Shown here piece by piece: positions 47,451 to 58,651 of a stretch of DNA of 64,000 nucleotides. The position numbers and the translations under genes are program-made. Positions within the stretch are counted from its first letter, which is position 1, and each line of letters starts with the position of its first letter. Under the pieces are notes generated by a model that did not search any database, was not told the origin of the DNA, and saw nothing but the letters and a program-made list of their open reading frames with translations. Source of the DNA: Symsagittifera roscoffensis (Eukaryota; Xenacoelomorpha; Acoela; Convolutidae); NCBI RefSeq assembly GCF_963678635.1, contig NC_087066.1, forward strand, positions 3,598,485-3,662,484, given 5' to 3'.

Positions 47451-49472
47451 GTGTCGCTCTCTGCAATTGGAGCAATAACACAAAAATGTCCAAGTTCATG
47501 GACTGAGTTTATCATAGTGACGTGGAAAAACTACCACATGAGTTTGAGTAGACGATTCTTCAAGTCAGGTGAGGCTCTGATGTCGATAATGTTTGCTATT
47601 CTGTTGGCTCTCCATGGCGTTCTATACCAAAAAATGTTGCACTGGCGCTCGAGCTTAATGATCGGGATATCAAACAATAAACGAGTTCCATTGCGTCGTG
47701 AGCCACTGGGTGCGCTTGAACAACAACTGGTGAGATCACAGTCATATAGTCCACTGACAACTTTTGAAAGAGTGAGAAAGTCGATTAAAACGGCTAAGTA
47801 CGCAATGGGTAAGATGCCAAGGGAACTGATTGCTTAACAGTATGGTGTGTCAGGGAGCATTCATCTGACAACTCGTTTCAGGAAGGTTTCTATTTGCTTC
47901 AAGTCCGATTTGTTCGGAGGCCAGCATTGAGAAGCATATAAAATCATAGGCATGAGAAATGTTTTGTACAAGTGGAGCTTCACCTGCCGGGAGAGAAGAT
48001 GACTGACACTGCGGCGTATCAGGAAGAATGTTGCATTTGCTTTAGTTAACTTTTTCTTTATGTGCTCGGTCCACGACAAAGTGATGTTGATTTGTTGTCC
48101 GAGATCGTTCACTGATGAGACTAAGTCGAGAGTTGTATTGCAGAAGGTAATGTCGCAGGGGTAACAATTCTTAAAATCTATTACACAACATTTTGAAATA
48201 TTAAAAGGCAACCGATTTTCGGTAGACCAAGTACTCAGTCTATCAAGATCCGCGGTAAACAGATGGAACAAGTCCGGGGATTTGTCGAAAAAAGTTTTCA
48301 AGTCGTCAGCAAAGATAAAAGCAACAGAACTGAATATTTTATCAGGGAGGTCTTCGATGAAAATCAAAAAAAAAATCGGACCCAACAGTAAGCCCTGGGG
48401 AACACCACTCAGCATTAAGCGAACAGCCGACAAAATACCATTGATGCGAGCTCTCTGAGATGTTTGTAAGGTATCTCCTTAGAACCTTGAAAACTTTGCC
48501 TTCTATCCCAATGTTTCTGACATTTTGCAGAAGAACTGTGTGGCTGAGTTTATCGAAAGCTTTAGAAAAGTCGAACATTACTAGGCACGAAGCAATGTCT
48601 TTTTCGGATATTGATGCATAAATGTAGTTCAGGCAATGAAATAGTTGATGAATGGCAGATTTACGAGGCAGAAAACCGAACTGGGCTGAGTTGACATACT
48701 TGATAAAATGGTCGGCGATTTGCGAAAATACAATTTTCTCAAAACACTTCGAAACAATATTCAGAAGAGTACAGGGCGATAGTTCGCAATCTCGGCTTTT
48801 GTCCCTTTCTTGAAAATAGGACTGACAATAACCAGTTCCCACTTTTTCGGGAAACGTGTCCAACCTGTGAATGTTCCGGAACACGTTGAAAACTGCAGGA
48901 GTTAGCTCGATTGCTAGTTTGCGCAAGATCACTGGTGGAAGTTGGTCTTCACCGCGACTCCTGGATATGTCCAAATTAGAGAGAACACTATATACTACAT
49001 CTCTATTGATTTGATAGTCACTGGCATCTCTTTCGTCAGGTAGTTGGGAATCTGACTCCCCCAGTTGTACATCCAAAGTGTTGCGTGTGAACACACTGAT
49101 GAAGTAGTCATTAAACAGATTTGCTTTGCGGAGATTACTGTCGGCAGACACTTCATTCCACCTGATGACTGAAGGTAATTGGCTGTCTTTCTTCAAACTC
49201 TTCATGTATTCAAAAATTGACCCAGTGTTTCTTCCAGAAAAAAGCTTGATTTCATATTCCACTCTGTCTTCATCCAGGTACAATGCAGCTTCGTTTCTCA
49301 GAGATAGAATTTTAGAGTAGCTCTTTTTGTGTTTCTCAGCCGTACTAAGCTTTTTCAGAACGTTGGAGGAGCGACCAGTTACCCAAGGACTGAGTTGGGC
49401 ACGGTGATTTGATCTGACCGGCACGGAGGCATCAATGATTGTAAAGATCCAGTCGTACCATTCATCTACCAT
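47451..49472 (-). pseudogene. LINE ORF2: reverse transcriptase and C-terminal domain
   Basis: Frame 49472-48342 holds the linker and RT fingers and palm: QFGFLPRKSAIHQL, then motif A FDFSKAFDKLSHTVLL. A frameshift near 48420 leads into the frame ending 47861 with motif B GVPQGLLLGP and the catalytic FADD motif (AFIFADDLKTF). After a stop at 47861 the C-terminal domain continues to about 47451 (LGILPIAYL, GLYDCDL, RNGTRLLFDIP). The apparent 128-codon plus-strand frame at 47451-47837 is the shadow of this domain. CR1/Jockey-type. Confidence 0.85.
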
Positions 49473-51002
49473 TTTGTTAATATTACTGTAGCAATTAGGG
49501 CAAAAGGTGTTTCCAATATCATATTCTTTGCATCGTCGTAGTCACAGTTTGTGAGACTGTAAGTTTTGGATCGCCTTTCATTCACTGTTGGAGTTCCACT
49601 GCAAAGCCAGGTTGATTTAACTGGTCTATGGTCGAAGAGCGGAAATGATTTTTCAAATGATTCATCAATCAAGACATCATCAGTGTGGTGCGGTGATTTG
49701 ATGAGTAGAAGATCCAGATGTGTTGATCCACGGGTTGGTTCAGTTACTAGCTGACGGAGCATCAGTGAGTCCATATGACGGGTTATTTGATCTTCGTAGT
49801 CGTCCGTTGAAGAGAAGAGGCTACATCCGTCTCACGCAGGTTCCAATCTCCAGTGATGAGAACATGATTGAATGATTCCAGGGTGCATACTGTGCTCAAA
49901 AAGTGTTTGACTTAATCAGCCGATAGTCGGTAGGGACTGTCCTTGGGCGGGTTGTACACACAGCACACTAACAACTTGCAATCCCTGAGAGAAACAGACA
50001 CATACGTAGGAGGATGACAATAAGTATTCAGTAGAGGCAAAATAAACTTGTTCGAAGTGATAACTATTTCTTATCCCAATCAAAACTCCTCCATGAGCCG
50101 AGTTCCCATTTCTCGTTTGAGGGTCGGCTCAGAAAATTGTAAAGTTCGATAAAACAGTTCAGAGTTTTTCATATCGGGTGTGAACCAGCTCTCACTCACA
50201 CATAAGATATCATAGGAATGTGCATTGATTGCGTGGGCAAAAGTGAATCTCCGTTGTCAGGTGAGAAGACTTCTTGTGTTTATCTTAAGTATCTGGATCT
50301 GAGAGTTCTCTAGTCAGCATTCCTCAGTTGTTTTCGTCATTCATAATGAATACTTTGTCGTCGACAAAAAGTCTTGGAAACTTGATTTTTATTGTTCGGC
50401 GGTTGACATTGTTGTTGATCAACTCGCGTCGTTTCTTGAGAAGTTGGTCTTCAATTTGTCGTGCATCGCGGTTCATAGACTTCGAGATAAAAACTTTTCG
50501 TTCTTTGTACTCTTTCAGAATGGCAGCTTTAGCCAAGACTTTTCTAACATCCCTCGGGTTATGGAATGTAATCAGAAGAGTTCTAGGTCTGTTGTTGTCG
50601 GGCGAGGGTCGCCCCAGTCTTTTCATGCCTAATATTGTCGGGTCCTCGCCAAGGAATTTCAAGACTTCAGTTCTGATTTTGGAGTCATTTTCGGGGATAC
50701 CATTTATTCTGATTTGATGCTGATGGAACTCCATTGGTTGACGCAATGGAGCTGGTACAGAAGCAGCAAAAGCGGTTCCACCCGAGTTTTCCCCTCTACA
50801 GTTGGTAGCAGCTTGTTTGACTGCTGACTTAACTCCATTCAGGAGTTCTTGACTTGGCACTTGGTCGTTGTTTTCGACAAAAGAATCTCCGATAACTTTC
50901 AAGAACTAACTCTTTACTTCTTGTGTCTCTCTCACGACCAATTCTCATCTGGGAGATTGCTTCTCAGAGCCAGCAGATTATTGAGTCCTTGTTCATCTTG
51001 TT
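49131..51002 (-). repeat. 1,872-bp tandem duplication inside LINE, unit 1
   Basis: Matches 51003-52874 with only about six differences that I can see (for example near 49716, 50491, 50630 and 50759). It carries ORF1 (50902-50324) and the endonuclease (about 50330-49466). The boundary word GAGAT occurs at 49131, 51003 and 52875, indicating 5-bp microhomology at the breakpoints. Confidence 0.9.
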
Positions 51003-52874
51003 GAGATTACTGTCGGCAGACACTTCATTCCACCTGATGACTGAAGGTAATTGGCTGTCTTTCTTCAAACTCTTCATGTATTCAAAAATTGACCCAGTGT
51101 TTCTTCCAGAAAAAAGCTTGATTTCATATTCCACTCTGTCTTCATCCAGGTACAATGCAGCTTCGTTTCTCAGAGATAGAATTTTAGAGTAGCTCTTTTT
51201 GTGTTTCTCAGCCGTACTAAGCTTTTTCAGAACGTTGGAGGAGCGACCAGTTACCCAAGGACTGAGTTGGGCACGGTGATTTGATCTGACCGGCACGGAG
51301 GCATCAATGATTGTAAAGATCCAGTCGTACCATTCATCTACCATTTTGTTAATATTACTGTAGCAATTAGGGCAAAAGGTGTTTCCAATATCATATTCTT
51401 TGCATCGTCGTAGTCACAGTTTGTGAGACTGTAAGTTTTGGATCGCCTTTCATTCACTGTTGGAGTTCCACTGCAAAGCCAGGTTGATTTAACTGGTCTA
51501 TGGTCGAAGAGCGGAAATGATTTTTCAAATGATTCATCAATCAAGACATCATCAGTGTGGTGCGGTGATTTGATGAGTAGAAGATCCAGATAGGTTGATC
51601 CACGGGTTGGTTCAGTTACTAGCTGACGGAGCATCAGTGAGTCCATATGACGGGTTATTTGATCTTCGTAGTCGTCCGTTGAAGAGAAGAGGCTACATCC
51701 GTCTCACGCAGGTTCCAATCTCCAGTGATGAGAACATGATTGAATGATTCCAGGGTGCATACTGTGCTCAAAAAGTGTTTGACTTAATCAGCCGATAGTC
51801 GGTAGGGACTGTCCTTGGGCGGGTTGTACACACAGCACACTAACAACTTGCAATCCCTGAGAGAAACAGACACATACGTAGGAGGATGACAATAAGTATT
51901 CAGTAGAGGCAAAATAAACTTGTTCGAAGTGATAACTATTTCTTATCCCAATCAAAACTCCTCCATGAGCCGAGTTCCCATTTCTCGTTTGAGGGTCGGC
52001 TCAGAAAATTGTAAAGTTCGATAAAACAGTTCAGAGTTTTTCATATCGGGTGTGAACCAGCTCTCACTCACACATAAGATATCATAGGAATGTGCATTGA
52101 TTGCGTGGGCAAAAGTGAATCTCCGTTGTCAGGTGAGAAGACTTCTTGTGTTTATCTTAAGTATCTGGATCTGAGAGTTCTCTAGTCAGCATTCCTCAGT
52201 TGTTTTCGTCATTCATAATGAATACTTTGTCGTCGACAAAAAGTCTTGGAAACTTGATTTTTATTGTTCGGCGGTTGACATTGTTGTTGATCAACTCGCG
52301 TCGTTTCTTGAGAAGTTGGTCTTCAATTTGTCGTGCATCGCGGTTCATAGACTTCGAGATGAAAACTTTTCGTTCTTTGTACTCTTTCAGAATGGCAGCT
52401 TTAGCCAAGACTTTTCTAACATCCCTCGGGTTATGGAATGTAATCAGAAGAGTTCTAGGTCTGTTGTTGTCGGGCGAGGGTCGCCCCAGTCTTTTCATGC
52501 CTGTTATTGTCGGGTCCTCGCCAAGGAATTTCAAGACTTCAGTTCTGATTTTGGAGTCATTTTCGGGGATACCATTTATTCTGATTTGATGCTGATGGAA
52601 CTCCATTGGTTGACGCAATGGAGCTGGTACGGAAGCAGCAAAAGCGGTTCCACCCGAGTTTTCCCCTCTACAGTTGGTAGCAGCTTGTTTGACTGCTGAC
52701 TTAACTCCATTCAGGAGTTCTTGACTTGGCACTTGGTCGTTGTTTTCGACAAAAGAATCTCCGATAACTTTCAAGAACTAACTCTTTACTTCTTGTGTCT
52801 CTCTCACGACCAATTCTCATCTGGGAGATTGCTTCTCAGAGCCAGCAGATTATTGAGTCCTTGTTCATCTTGTT
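51003..52874 (-). repeat. 1,872-bp tandem duplication inside LINE, unit 2
   Basis: The second unit of the duplication. Its left part (51344-50964 frame) fuses the RT N-terminal region ending SADSNL to ORF1-leader sequence across the junction at 51003, which proves a head-to-tail copy rather than two separate insertions. Confidence 0.9.
51338..52200 (-). pseudogene. LINE APE endonuclease (copy in duplication unit 2)
   Basis: Broken frames with recognisable APE motifs: N-T-R-S-L at the start, VSESW (catalytic Glu), ITGDWNLRE, a final LVTEPTRGSTYLDLLLI and FPLFDHRPV (catalytic His). It has several stops. The same region recurs at 50330-49466 (unit 1) and at 54521-53577 (older copy). Confidence 0.75.
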
Positions 52875-52981
52875 GAGATGACGATTGACGTCTTCGGTGT
52901 CACCACAACCATCTCGTCGATGGCTGGATAGTAGTCCATAGGCCGTGCGTCAAGCCTGCGTCGTCCTTTCTGCGAGTCCAT
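52196..52981 (-). pseudogene. LINE ORF1 (RRM-like nucleic-acid-binding protein)
   Basis: Starts MDSQKGRRRLDARPMDYY at 52981. A frameshift near 52890 separates it from the frame 52774-52196. The conserved part contains IRINGIPENDSKIRTEVLKF, MKRLGRPSPDNNRPRTLLI, VRKVLAKAAILKEYKERKVF and a basic C-terminus, typical of the RNA-binding ORF1 of CR1/Jockey elements. The same protein recurs at 50902-50324 and, older, at 55005-54514; the older copy keeps 11 extra residues that both younger copies lack. Confidence 0.8.
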
Positions 52982-53111
52982 TTTAATTTCTGAAGAGTAG
53001 AGGGGGGCCTCAACCGCTGCCCCGGACTGCTCCATCTATCTGAAACTATTTGATAAGTTTATCACAATAATTAGGCTAATATAAAGAAGCCCCTCCAACG
53101 ATTTGCCCAAA

Positions 53112-53611
53112 AAGTTAAGCAGCTATCAATTTCTTTAATTACTTTACGAGACGCAAGTGTAGTGCTACCTAAAACATCTTAAGGCAGGCACAGCTGGGTA
53201 GGGCGAAATTTCCTAACAGGGGACATTTCGTAACAAGGTACTGGCAAGTAGGATACGCTCGCTCGGCTTACATCCGGCACAAAAGAAATACTGCGCCTGA
53301 ATCAGTGTTCCACGCTTATCTACTGAATTGTCGCTTGTTACGAATGAATATTGCTTCGCATGAAGCTACCGCTTGGTTTTATTACCCATATAACTCCTAT
53401 GAATTGCATGAGCATGACGAGTACGATTCGTTTCATTTGTCGCATAATTTTCTGTCTACTTTCTGGATAGCTTTAATAGAACCTAAGAGTGAGATATTGA
53501 AGAGATTTCCACAAGATTCTCTTTGTGGAAAATTAAGTAGTTCAATTCCGTATTTCGAGACTATACATCTATGACTCTATTTATTCAGCAAGAACATATT
53601 TCTTACTAAAA
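53112..53611 (+). repeat. Flanking repeat R, copy 1
   Basis: Matches 55068-55558 in order (GCAGCTATCAATTTCTTTAA, GGCACAGCTGGGTAGGGCG, GGATACGCTCGCTCG, GAATTGTCGCTTGTTACGAA, TCATTTGTCGCATAATTTTC). Its frame 53305-53574 differs from the matching one in copy 2 mostly by amino-acid changes, so it is not a conserved protein. The words TAGGGCGAA and CGTAACAAGGTA resemble the 3' end of a small-subunit rRNA, possibly mitochondrial, but the match is short. Confidence 0.7.
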
Positions 53612-55067
53612 TGATTGTAAAGATCCAGGCGTACCATTCATCTACCATCCTGTTAATATTACTGTAGCAATTAGGGCTAAAAAGTGTTTCCAATATCATA
53701 TTCTTTGCATCGTCGTAGTCACAGTTTGTGAAACTGTAAGTTTTGAATCGCCTTTCATTCACTGTTGGAGTTCCACTGCAAAGTCAGGTTGATTTAACTG
53801 GTCTATGGTCGAAGAGCGGAAATTATTTTTCAAATGATTCATCAATCAAGACATCATCAGTGTGGTGCGGTGATTTGATGAGTAGAAGATCCAGAGTTGT
53901 TGATACACGGGTGGTTCAGTTACTAGCTGGCGGAGCATCAGTGAGTCCATATGACGGGTTATTTCATCTTCCTAGTCGTCCGTTGAAGAGAAGAGGCTAC
54001 AATCCATCTCACGCAAGTTCCAATCTCCAGTGATGAGAACATGATTGAATGATTCCAGGGTGCATACTGTGCTCAAAAAGTGTTTGACTTCATCAGTCGA
54101 CAGTCGGTAGGGACTGTCCTTGGGCGGGTTGTACACAGCACACTAACAACTTGCAATCCCTGAGAGAAATAGACACATACGTAGGAGGATGACAATAAGT
54201 AATCAGTAGAGGCAAAATAAACTTGTTCGAAGTGATAACTATTTCTTATCCCAATCAAAACTCCTCCATGAGCCGAGTTCCCATTTCTCGTTTGACGGTC
54301 GGCTCAGAAAATTGTAAAGTTCGATAAAATAGTTCAGAGTTTTTCATATCGGGTGTGAGCCAGCTCTCACTGACACAAAAGATATCATAGGAATGTGCAT
54401 TGATTGCGTTGGCAAATGTGAATCTCCGTTCTCTGGTGAGAAGACTTCTTGTGTTCTTTGTAATTATCTGGATCTGAGAGTTCTCTAGTAAGCATTCCTC
54501 AGAGTTGTTTTCGTCATTCATAATGAATTCTTTGTCGTCGACAAAAAAGTCTTGAAAACTTGATTTTTATTGTTCGGGGGTTGACATTGTTGTTGATCAA
54601 CTCGCGTCGTTTCTTGAGAAGTTGGTCTTCAATTTGTCGTGCATCGCGGTTCATAGACTTCGAGATGAAAACTTTTCGTTCTTTGTACTCTTTCAGGGTG
54701 GCAGCTTTAGCCAAGACTTTTCTAACATCCCACGGGTTATAGAATGTAATCAGAAGAGTTCTAGGTATGTTGTTGTCGGGCGAGTGTCGCCCCAGTCTTT
54801 TCATGGCTGTTATTGTCGGGTCCTCGCCAAGGAATTTCATAACTTTGTTGAATTCTTTAGATTGATAGTTCAAGACTTCAGTTCTGATTTTGGAGTCACT
54901 TTCGGGGATACCATTTATTCTGATTTGATGCTGATGGGACTCCATTGGTTGACGCAATGGAGCTGGTACAGAAGCAGCAAAAGCGGTTCCACCCGAATTT
55001 TCCACTCTCCAGTTAGTAACTGCTTGTTCGACTGCTGACTTAACTCCATTCAGGAGTTCTTGACTTG
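53612..55067 (-). pseudogene. Older copy of the same LINE (endonuclease + ORF1 part)
   Basis: Colinear with 49440-50900: endonuclease (54521-53577) and ORF1 (55005-54514), but with more changes and an extra 33 bp in ORF1 (LNYQSKEFNKVMKFLGE against LKFLGE). It stops abruptly at GAGTTCTTGACTTGG and continues directly into repeat R, so its 5' part was lost by deletion. Confidence 0.8.
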
Positions 55068-55558
55068 GCAGCTATCAATTTCTTTAATTACTTTCTGAGA
55101 CGCTTGTGTAGTGCTAGCTAAATCATCTTAAGGCAGGCACAGCTGGGTAGGGCGAAATTTCCTAACAGGGGACATTTTGTAACAAGGTATTGGCAAGTAG
55201 GATACGCTCGCTCGACTTACATCCGGCACGACAGGAATACTGCGCGTGAATCAGTGTTCCCCGCTTATGTACTGAATTGTCGCTTGTTACGAATGAATAT
55301 TGCTTCGCATAAAGCTACCGCTTGGTTTTATTGCCCATATAACTCTTATGAATTGCATGAGCCTGATGAGTGCGATTCGTTTCATTTGTCGCATAATTTT
55401 CTGTCTAATTTCTTGATAGCTTTAATAGAACCTAAGAGTAAGATATTGTAGATTTCCCTAAGATCCTCTTTGTGGACAATTTGGTGGTTCCATTCCGTAT
55501 TTTGAGTGTATACATCTATGAGCCTATTTATTCAGCGAGAATATATTTCTTACTAAAA
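55068..55558 (+). repeat. Flanking repeat R, copy 2
   Basis: The second copy of R. The pair LINE-piece plus R occurs twice in tandem (…53611 and 53612-55558), so the region arose by a segmental duplication followed by divergence and deletions. Confidence 0.7.
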
Positions 55559-56467
55559 TGAAAATTGGATCAACTCGATGCTCAACTTTCTGACGAGCAT
55601 CTTGTCATGAACTGCGGTTTCATTCAAGAGGTTTTCTTTTGTATCCCTTTTGGGTTTTTTCTCAATAACTAAGCTTTCAGATCTATATGACTCAAGAATA
55701 GTCCTGAAAAACCTATATTTCAGAGATCGAAGTTATACAACCTTTTGAGTTTTGTATAACCACAGTAGAAATATTCGGGGCTTTCTTTGTTAGCGTTTTC
55801 TATTTGTTATCCCTCATCCTCATAATCATAGCAAACTATTTTCTTACCCTCGATCTGATCCATTTGAAAACCAGTTCATATGTTTCTCTGAACAAAAGCA
55901 TCGAGGATTATGTAATTTGTTGTCCTATTAATGAGTGTCACGAGATTTGAGTACTTTCAGCAGTGCATACAAATGGGCAGTACATCCCACAGTTTTGAAA
56001 AGCTTTCAAGGCTTTCCCGTCTCGACGCTTAATTTAGCTAAACACCGTTTAAAAAACGATGAGCAAATTGTGGAACTACTATACTTTTGTTATCGTAGAG
56101 CTTATCATGGAAATTACAGACAGGTCAAAAAGACGGCTTCAAAGTCAAATAAAATTATGATTGCAAAAAAATTGAGCTTTCATTTAAACGTTTTTTTTGT
56201 TTATCTTTTAATCATTAAAAAAAATTGTAAAAAAAAAGCGACAGAAAAGCATGGATCATCAGCCAAATGAGTAATCTCAACTTACACAGATGGGTCTGTT
56301 TCGGGCATAAAGCCCTGTTCACTCACAAACATGTCATATGTCCTCTTCAAAGATCTAAACACTAACGTGTGAACCGTATGTTTTTGTACTGGTTCGCTAG
56401 TTGTTGTCATTGTATCTAAAAATAGCATGTATTTTCAATGAAAACAAAATTTTCGGTAAGAAAAACA
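55559..56467. other. Non-coding stretch
   Basis: No gene supported. A 111-codon frame at 55935-56270 starts at GTG, lacks an early ATG and becomes Lys-rich simple sequence. Confidence 0.4.
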
Positions 56468-56659
56468 GGATCGAGTTAACATCCCCCACCCCCAAATAGA
56501 CCAAGTTAAGATCCTCCACCCCTGCGTTCATTTTAATTTATATCTACTTAGCGCTGCATATAAAATGCTCTATTCTGTTTGGCTGAAATATTGAACTCAG
56601 AACCAAGTTAACTTTCTCCCCCCTAAACGGATTTAGGGGGGAGGATGTTAACTTGGTCC
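56468..56659. mobile_element. Short inverted-repeat element with C-rich/G-rich blocks
   Basis: The left end GGATCGAGTTAACATCCCCC is mirrored by the right end GATGTTAACTTGGTCC. Between them the word ACCAAGTTAA plus a C-rich block recurs near 56503 and 56601, and a C6/G6 palindrome (CCCCCCTAAAC...TTTAGGGGGG) sits at 56618-56640. At 192 bp it is MITE-like. Confidence 0.5.
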
Positions 56660-56669
56660 AGAAAAACAT

Positions 56670-57030
56670 AGCAAACAGACAGTTGGAACAGTCAATGAAC
56701 TGAAGAGAACAGAACAAAATAGACTTGCTGTAAACAAAAACCTCAACTATCGAATTTCCGAGAAAAAATAGATGAACCTAAAGCGTTTTAAATTCCCAGA
56801 ACAGTTTATGAATGCCAATTTTTTATACAATTAACCCAATTTTCGAAAACTGAATGATTAGGTAAAATTTTTGTTTCAATGAGAAATCAGATCATTAAAT
56901 TCCATTTTCAAAATTAGAAGTTGATCAGGTTTTCCGTGACCTTTACACTTTCGCTGTTCCATAGTGGAGTTTACCTTCCTTTAAACAAGTGAAAAGAACT
57001 GAATTTGACAGCCAGAAATCAACAGCTAGA
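56670..57030 (+). repeat. Dispersed repeat family D, copy 4
   Basis: Colinear with 40540-40900 and partly with 33625 and 42650. Because it abuts ORF1 of the plus-strand LINE it could be that element's 5' leader, in which case the other copies are fragments of the same LINE family. Confidence 0.55.
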
Positions 57031-57129
57031 AATCAGTAGTCATTGCTTGATCGAATCAGACGAGCGAGGAGAAAAACTTATCTCAGCACTGTAATTAGAT
57101 TATTTAGCAGAATTACAGGATCTGAAGTC

Positions 57130-58574
57130 ATGTCAAGCAAAAAACTTAGCCAAGAAGAATTTAATGGACTTCAAAAATCAGCATTATACAAGATCTACTC
57201 CGATTTGTACGACCAGAAGGAAGATTATCGTAAAATAATGGAGTTTATTGAGAAAACATCGGAAGCAGACAAGGATGGCAAACTACAGTCAACATCGACG
57301 AAAGCAAAAGAAGTATCAAAAAACGTGAGAAACTTTTCGCCTTTTCCTGTACCAGAGGAGTGTGTAAACTTGATTTTGGGTTCAAGTATAATTGCTAGGG
57401 TAAAAACTGAAACTTTCCCCAATGATACGATTGTTCATGCATACAGGGGTAGCTCCACTGAGGAGAAAATAAAAGTTCTTGACCAATATAGTAAAAAAAA
57501 ACTTAAGTGTGTGATAATCCAAGCAGGGATGTCGAATACTCGGATTTTTTGATATTCGTTATTCGCCGCGGCCCAACTATTCGATATTCGACTTCGGCCG
57601 AATAGTGCCCTTACTATTCGGATTCGGCTTCGGCCAAATGTTACTACTCGAACAACTATTCTTTTCTATACTCGCACTCGGCAGCGACATCAGACTCTTC
57701 TACATTAGCCATCTTAAAAAAAAAAACAGAAAAATATTGTGAAACAAAACAGTAAACCAATATTCGGAATATTCGGGTTTTTTAGCAGTGGACCCTGGAT
57801 TATTCGGTATTCGGCAGAAAAAAAATATTCGGATTCGATATTCGGATTTCAAAATTTTAATATTCGGATTCGGCTTCGAAGTGCCGAATACTCGGTATTC
57901 GGGTCGAATACTCGGATTCGAATCGATATCCCTGAATCCAAGATGGGACAAACTCCATCTTAAAAAAAATTTACTCAACGATTGATGAGTTTAGCGCCAA
58001 ATATGAAGAACTTATCGCTCTAATAACTACAAAATTTTCACCAGAATCGATTGTTATTTGCGAAATACCACCAATACTTAACAATGAGGATGCTAATGAC
58101 AAAATTGATCATTATAATCGTTTTCTGAATGAAATGTATGGTTCGATGACGGGATTTGAGGTGCTAAATCTAAACTCAAACATCAAAAGCTTGGAGAGCT
58201 ATCAGAGTTTATATTTTGACACTATACACCTGAACGATGAATTAGGTATACCATTCTTGCGCAATTGCCTCAGCTCATACGTGTTCAAACACTCAAGTAA
58301 ACTCCCGAGAACAAAACCAGCCCCTGATTATACTGGAAAAGCAAATTCCAACCAAAAATTGCTTTCCAATTATCAACCTTTAAATGTTTATAGGTCTACC
58401 AATAGACCCTATAGTAACGATCGCATGCACCCATATGGCCGACAAACTGGTCATGGCCGACAAACTGGTCAAAATAATTTCAACAACAAGTCATGGGGCT
58501 GTGATAATAATTATAACCATAATCTGAATCGTAACCAGCAGTCATATAATTACTCGCAAGGTTTTCATTATTAA
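57130..58574 (+). pseudogene. LINE ORF1, SGNH/GDSL-type esterase, disrupted by MITE
   Basis: ATG at 57130; an earlier TTG-started extension is not needed. The N-terminal half is helical and basic. The SGNH serine block reads NLILGSSIIARV (about residue 82), followed by VHAYRGSS. The frame runs into a MITE at 57524 and resumes at 57943, and the two halves share one frame across the 8-bp duplication: the reconstituted junction reads I-Q-D-G-T-N-S. The C-terminal block FDTIHLNDELGIPFL carries the catalytic Asp/His pair. The tail is Asn/Gln/Tyr-rich with two GRQTG repeats. Without the MITE it would be 341 residues. Esterase ORF1 proteins of this type are known in CR1/L2 LINEs and are thought to act in RNP or membrane interactions. 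Confidence 0.85.
57524..57934. mobile_element. hAT-type MITE inserted in LINE ORF1
   Basis: The ends CAGGGATGTCGAATACTCGG and CGATATCCCTG form imperfect terminal inverted repeats (CAGGGATRTCGA), and the 8-bp AATCCAAG is perfectly duplicated on both sides (57516-57523 and 57935-57942). The interior is built of TATTCGGATTCGG-like words on both strands. At 411 bp it has no transposase. An 8-bp target duplication and a CAGGG terminus are hAT hallmarks. Confidence 0.92.
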
Positions 58575-58651
58575 GTAATGCTAGTTAAGACTATCTTTTT
58601 GATAAACGACTGTTATTTGTAATTTTAATTATAATTGTTCTACAAAGCAAT

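Larger units (their letters stand above)
47440..53045 (-). mobile_element. CR1/Jockey-like LINE with internal tandem duplication
   Basis: Read on the minus strand from about 53045: a short 5' leader, ORF1 (start ATG at 52981), APE endonuclease, RT and a C-terminal domain ending near 47450. Segment 49131-51002 is repeated as 51003-52874 (offset 1872 throughout), so ORF1, endonuclease and the RT N-terminus are present twice while the RT core is present once. The element is not functional: ORF1 has a frameshift near 52890, the ORF1/ORF2 boundary has a 2-base deletion, and the RT has a frameshift and a stop. Without the duplication it would be about 3.7 kb. Confidence 0.85.

Noticed and set aside
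47451-47837. 128-codon plus-strand frame
   Set aside because: The minus strand here encodes the C-terminal domain of the LINE ORF2 (LGILPIAYL, GLYDCDL); the plus frame is its shadow.
50328-50717. 129-codon plus-strand frame repeated at 52200-52589
   Set aside because: Antisense shadow of LINE ORF1, duplicated with it.
53305-53574. 89-codon frame in repeat R with a matching frame in copy 2 (55254-55451)
   Set aside because: The two copies differ mostly at amino-acid-changing positions and copy 2 stops early, so the frame is not maintained.
55935-56270. 111-codon frame as a gene
   Set aside because: No ATG in its first half, no recognisable motif, Lys-rich simple tail.
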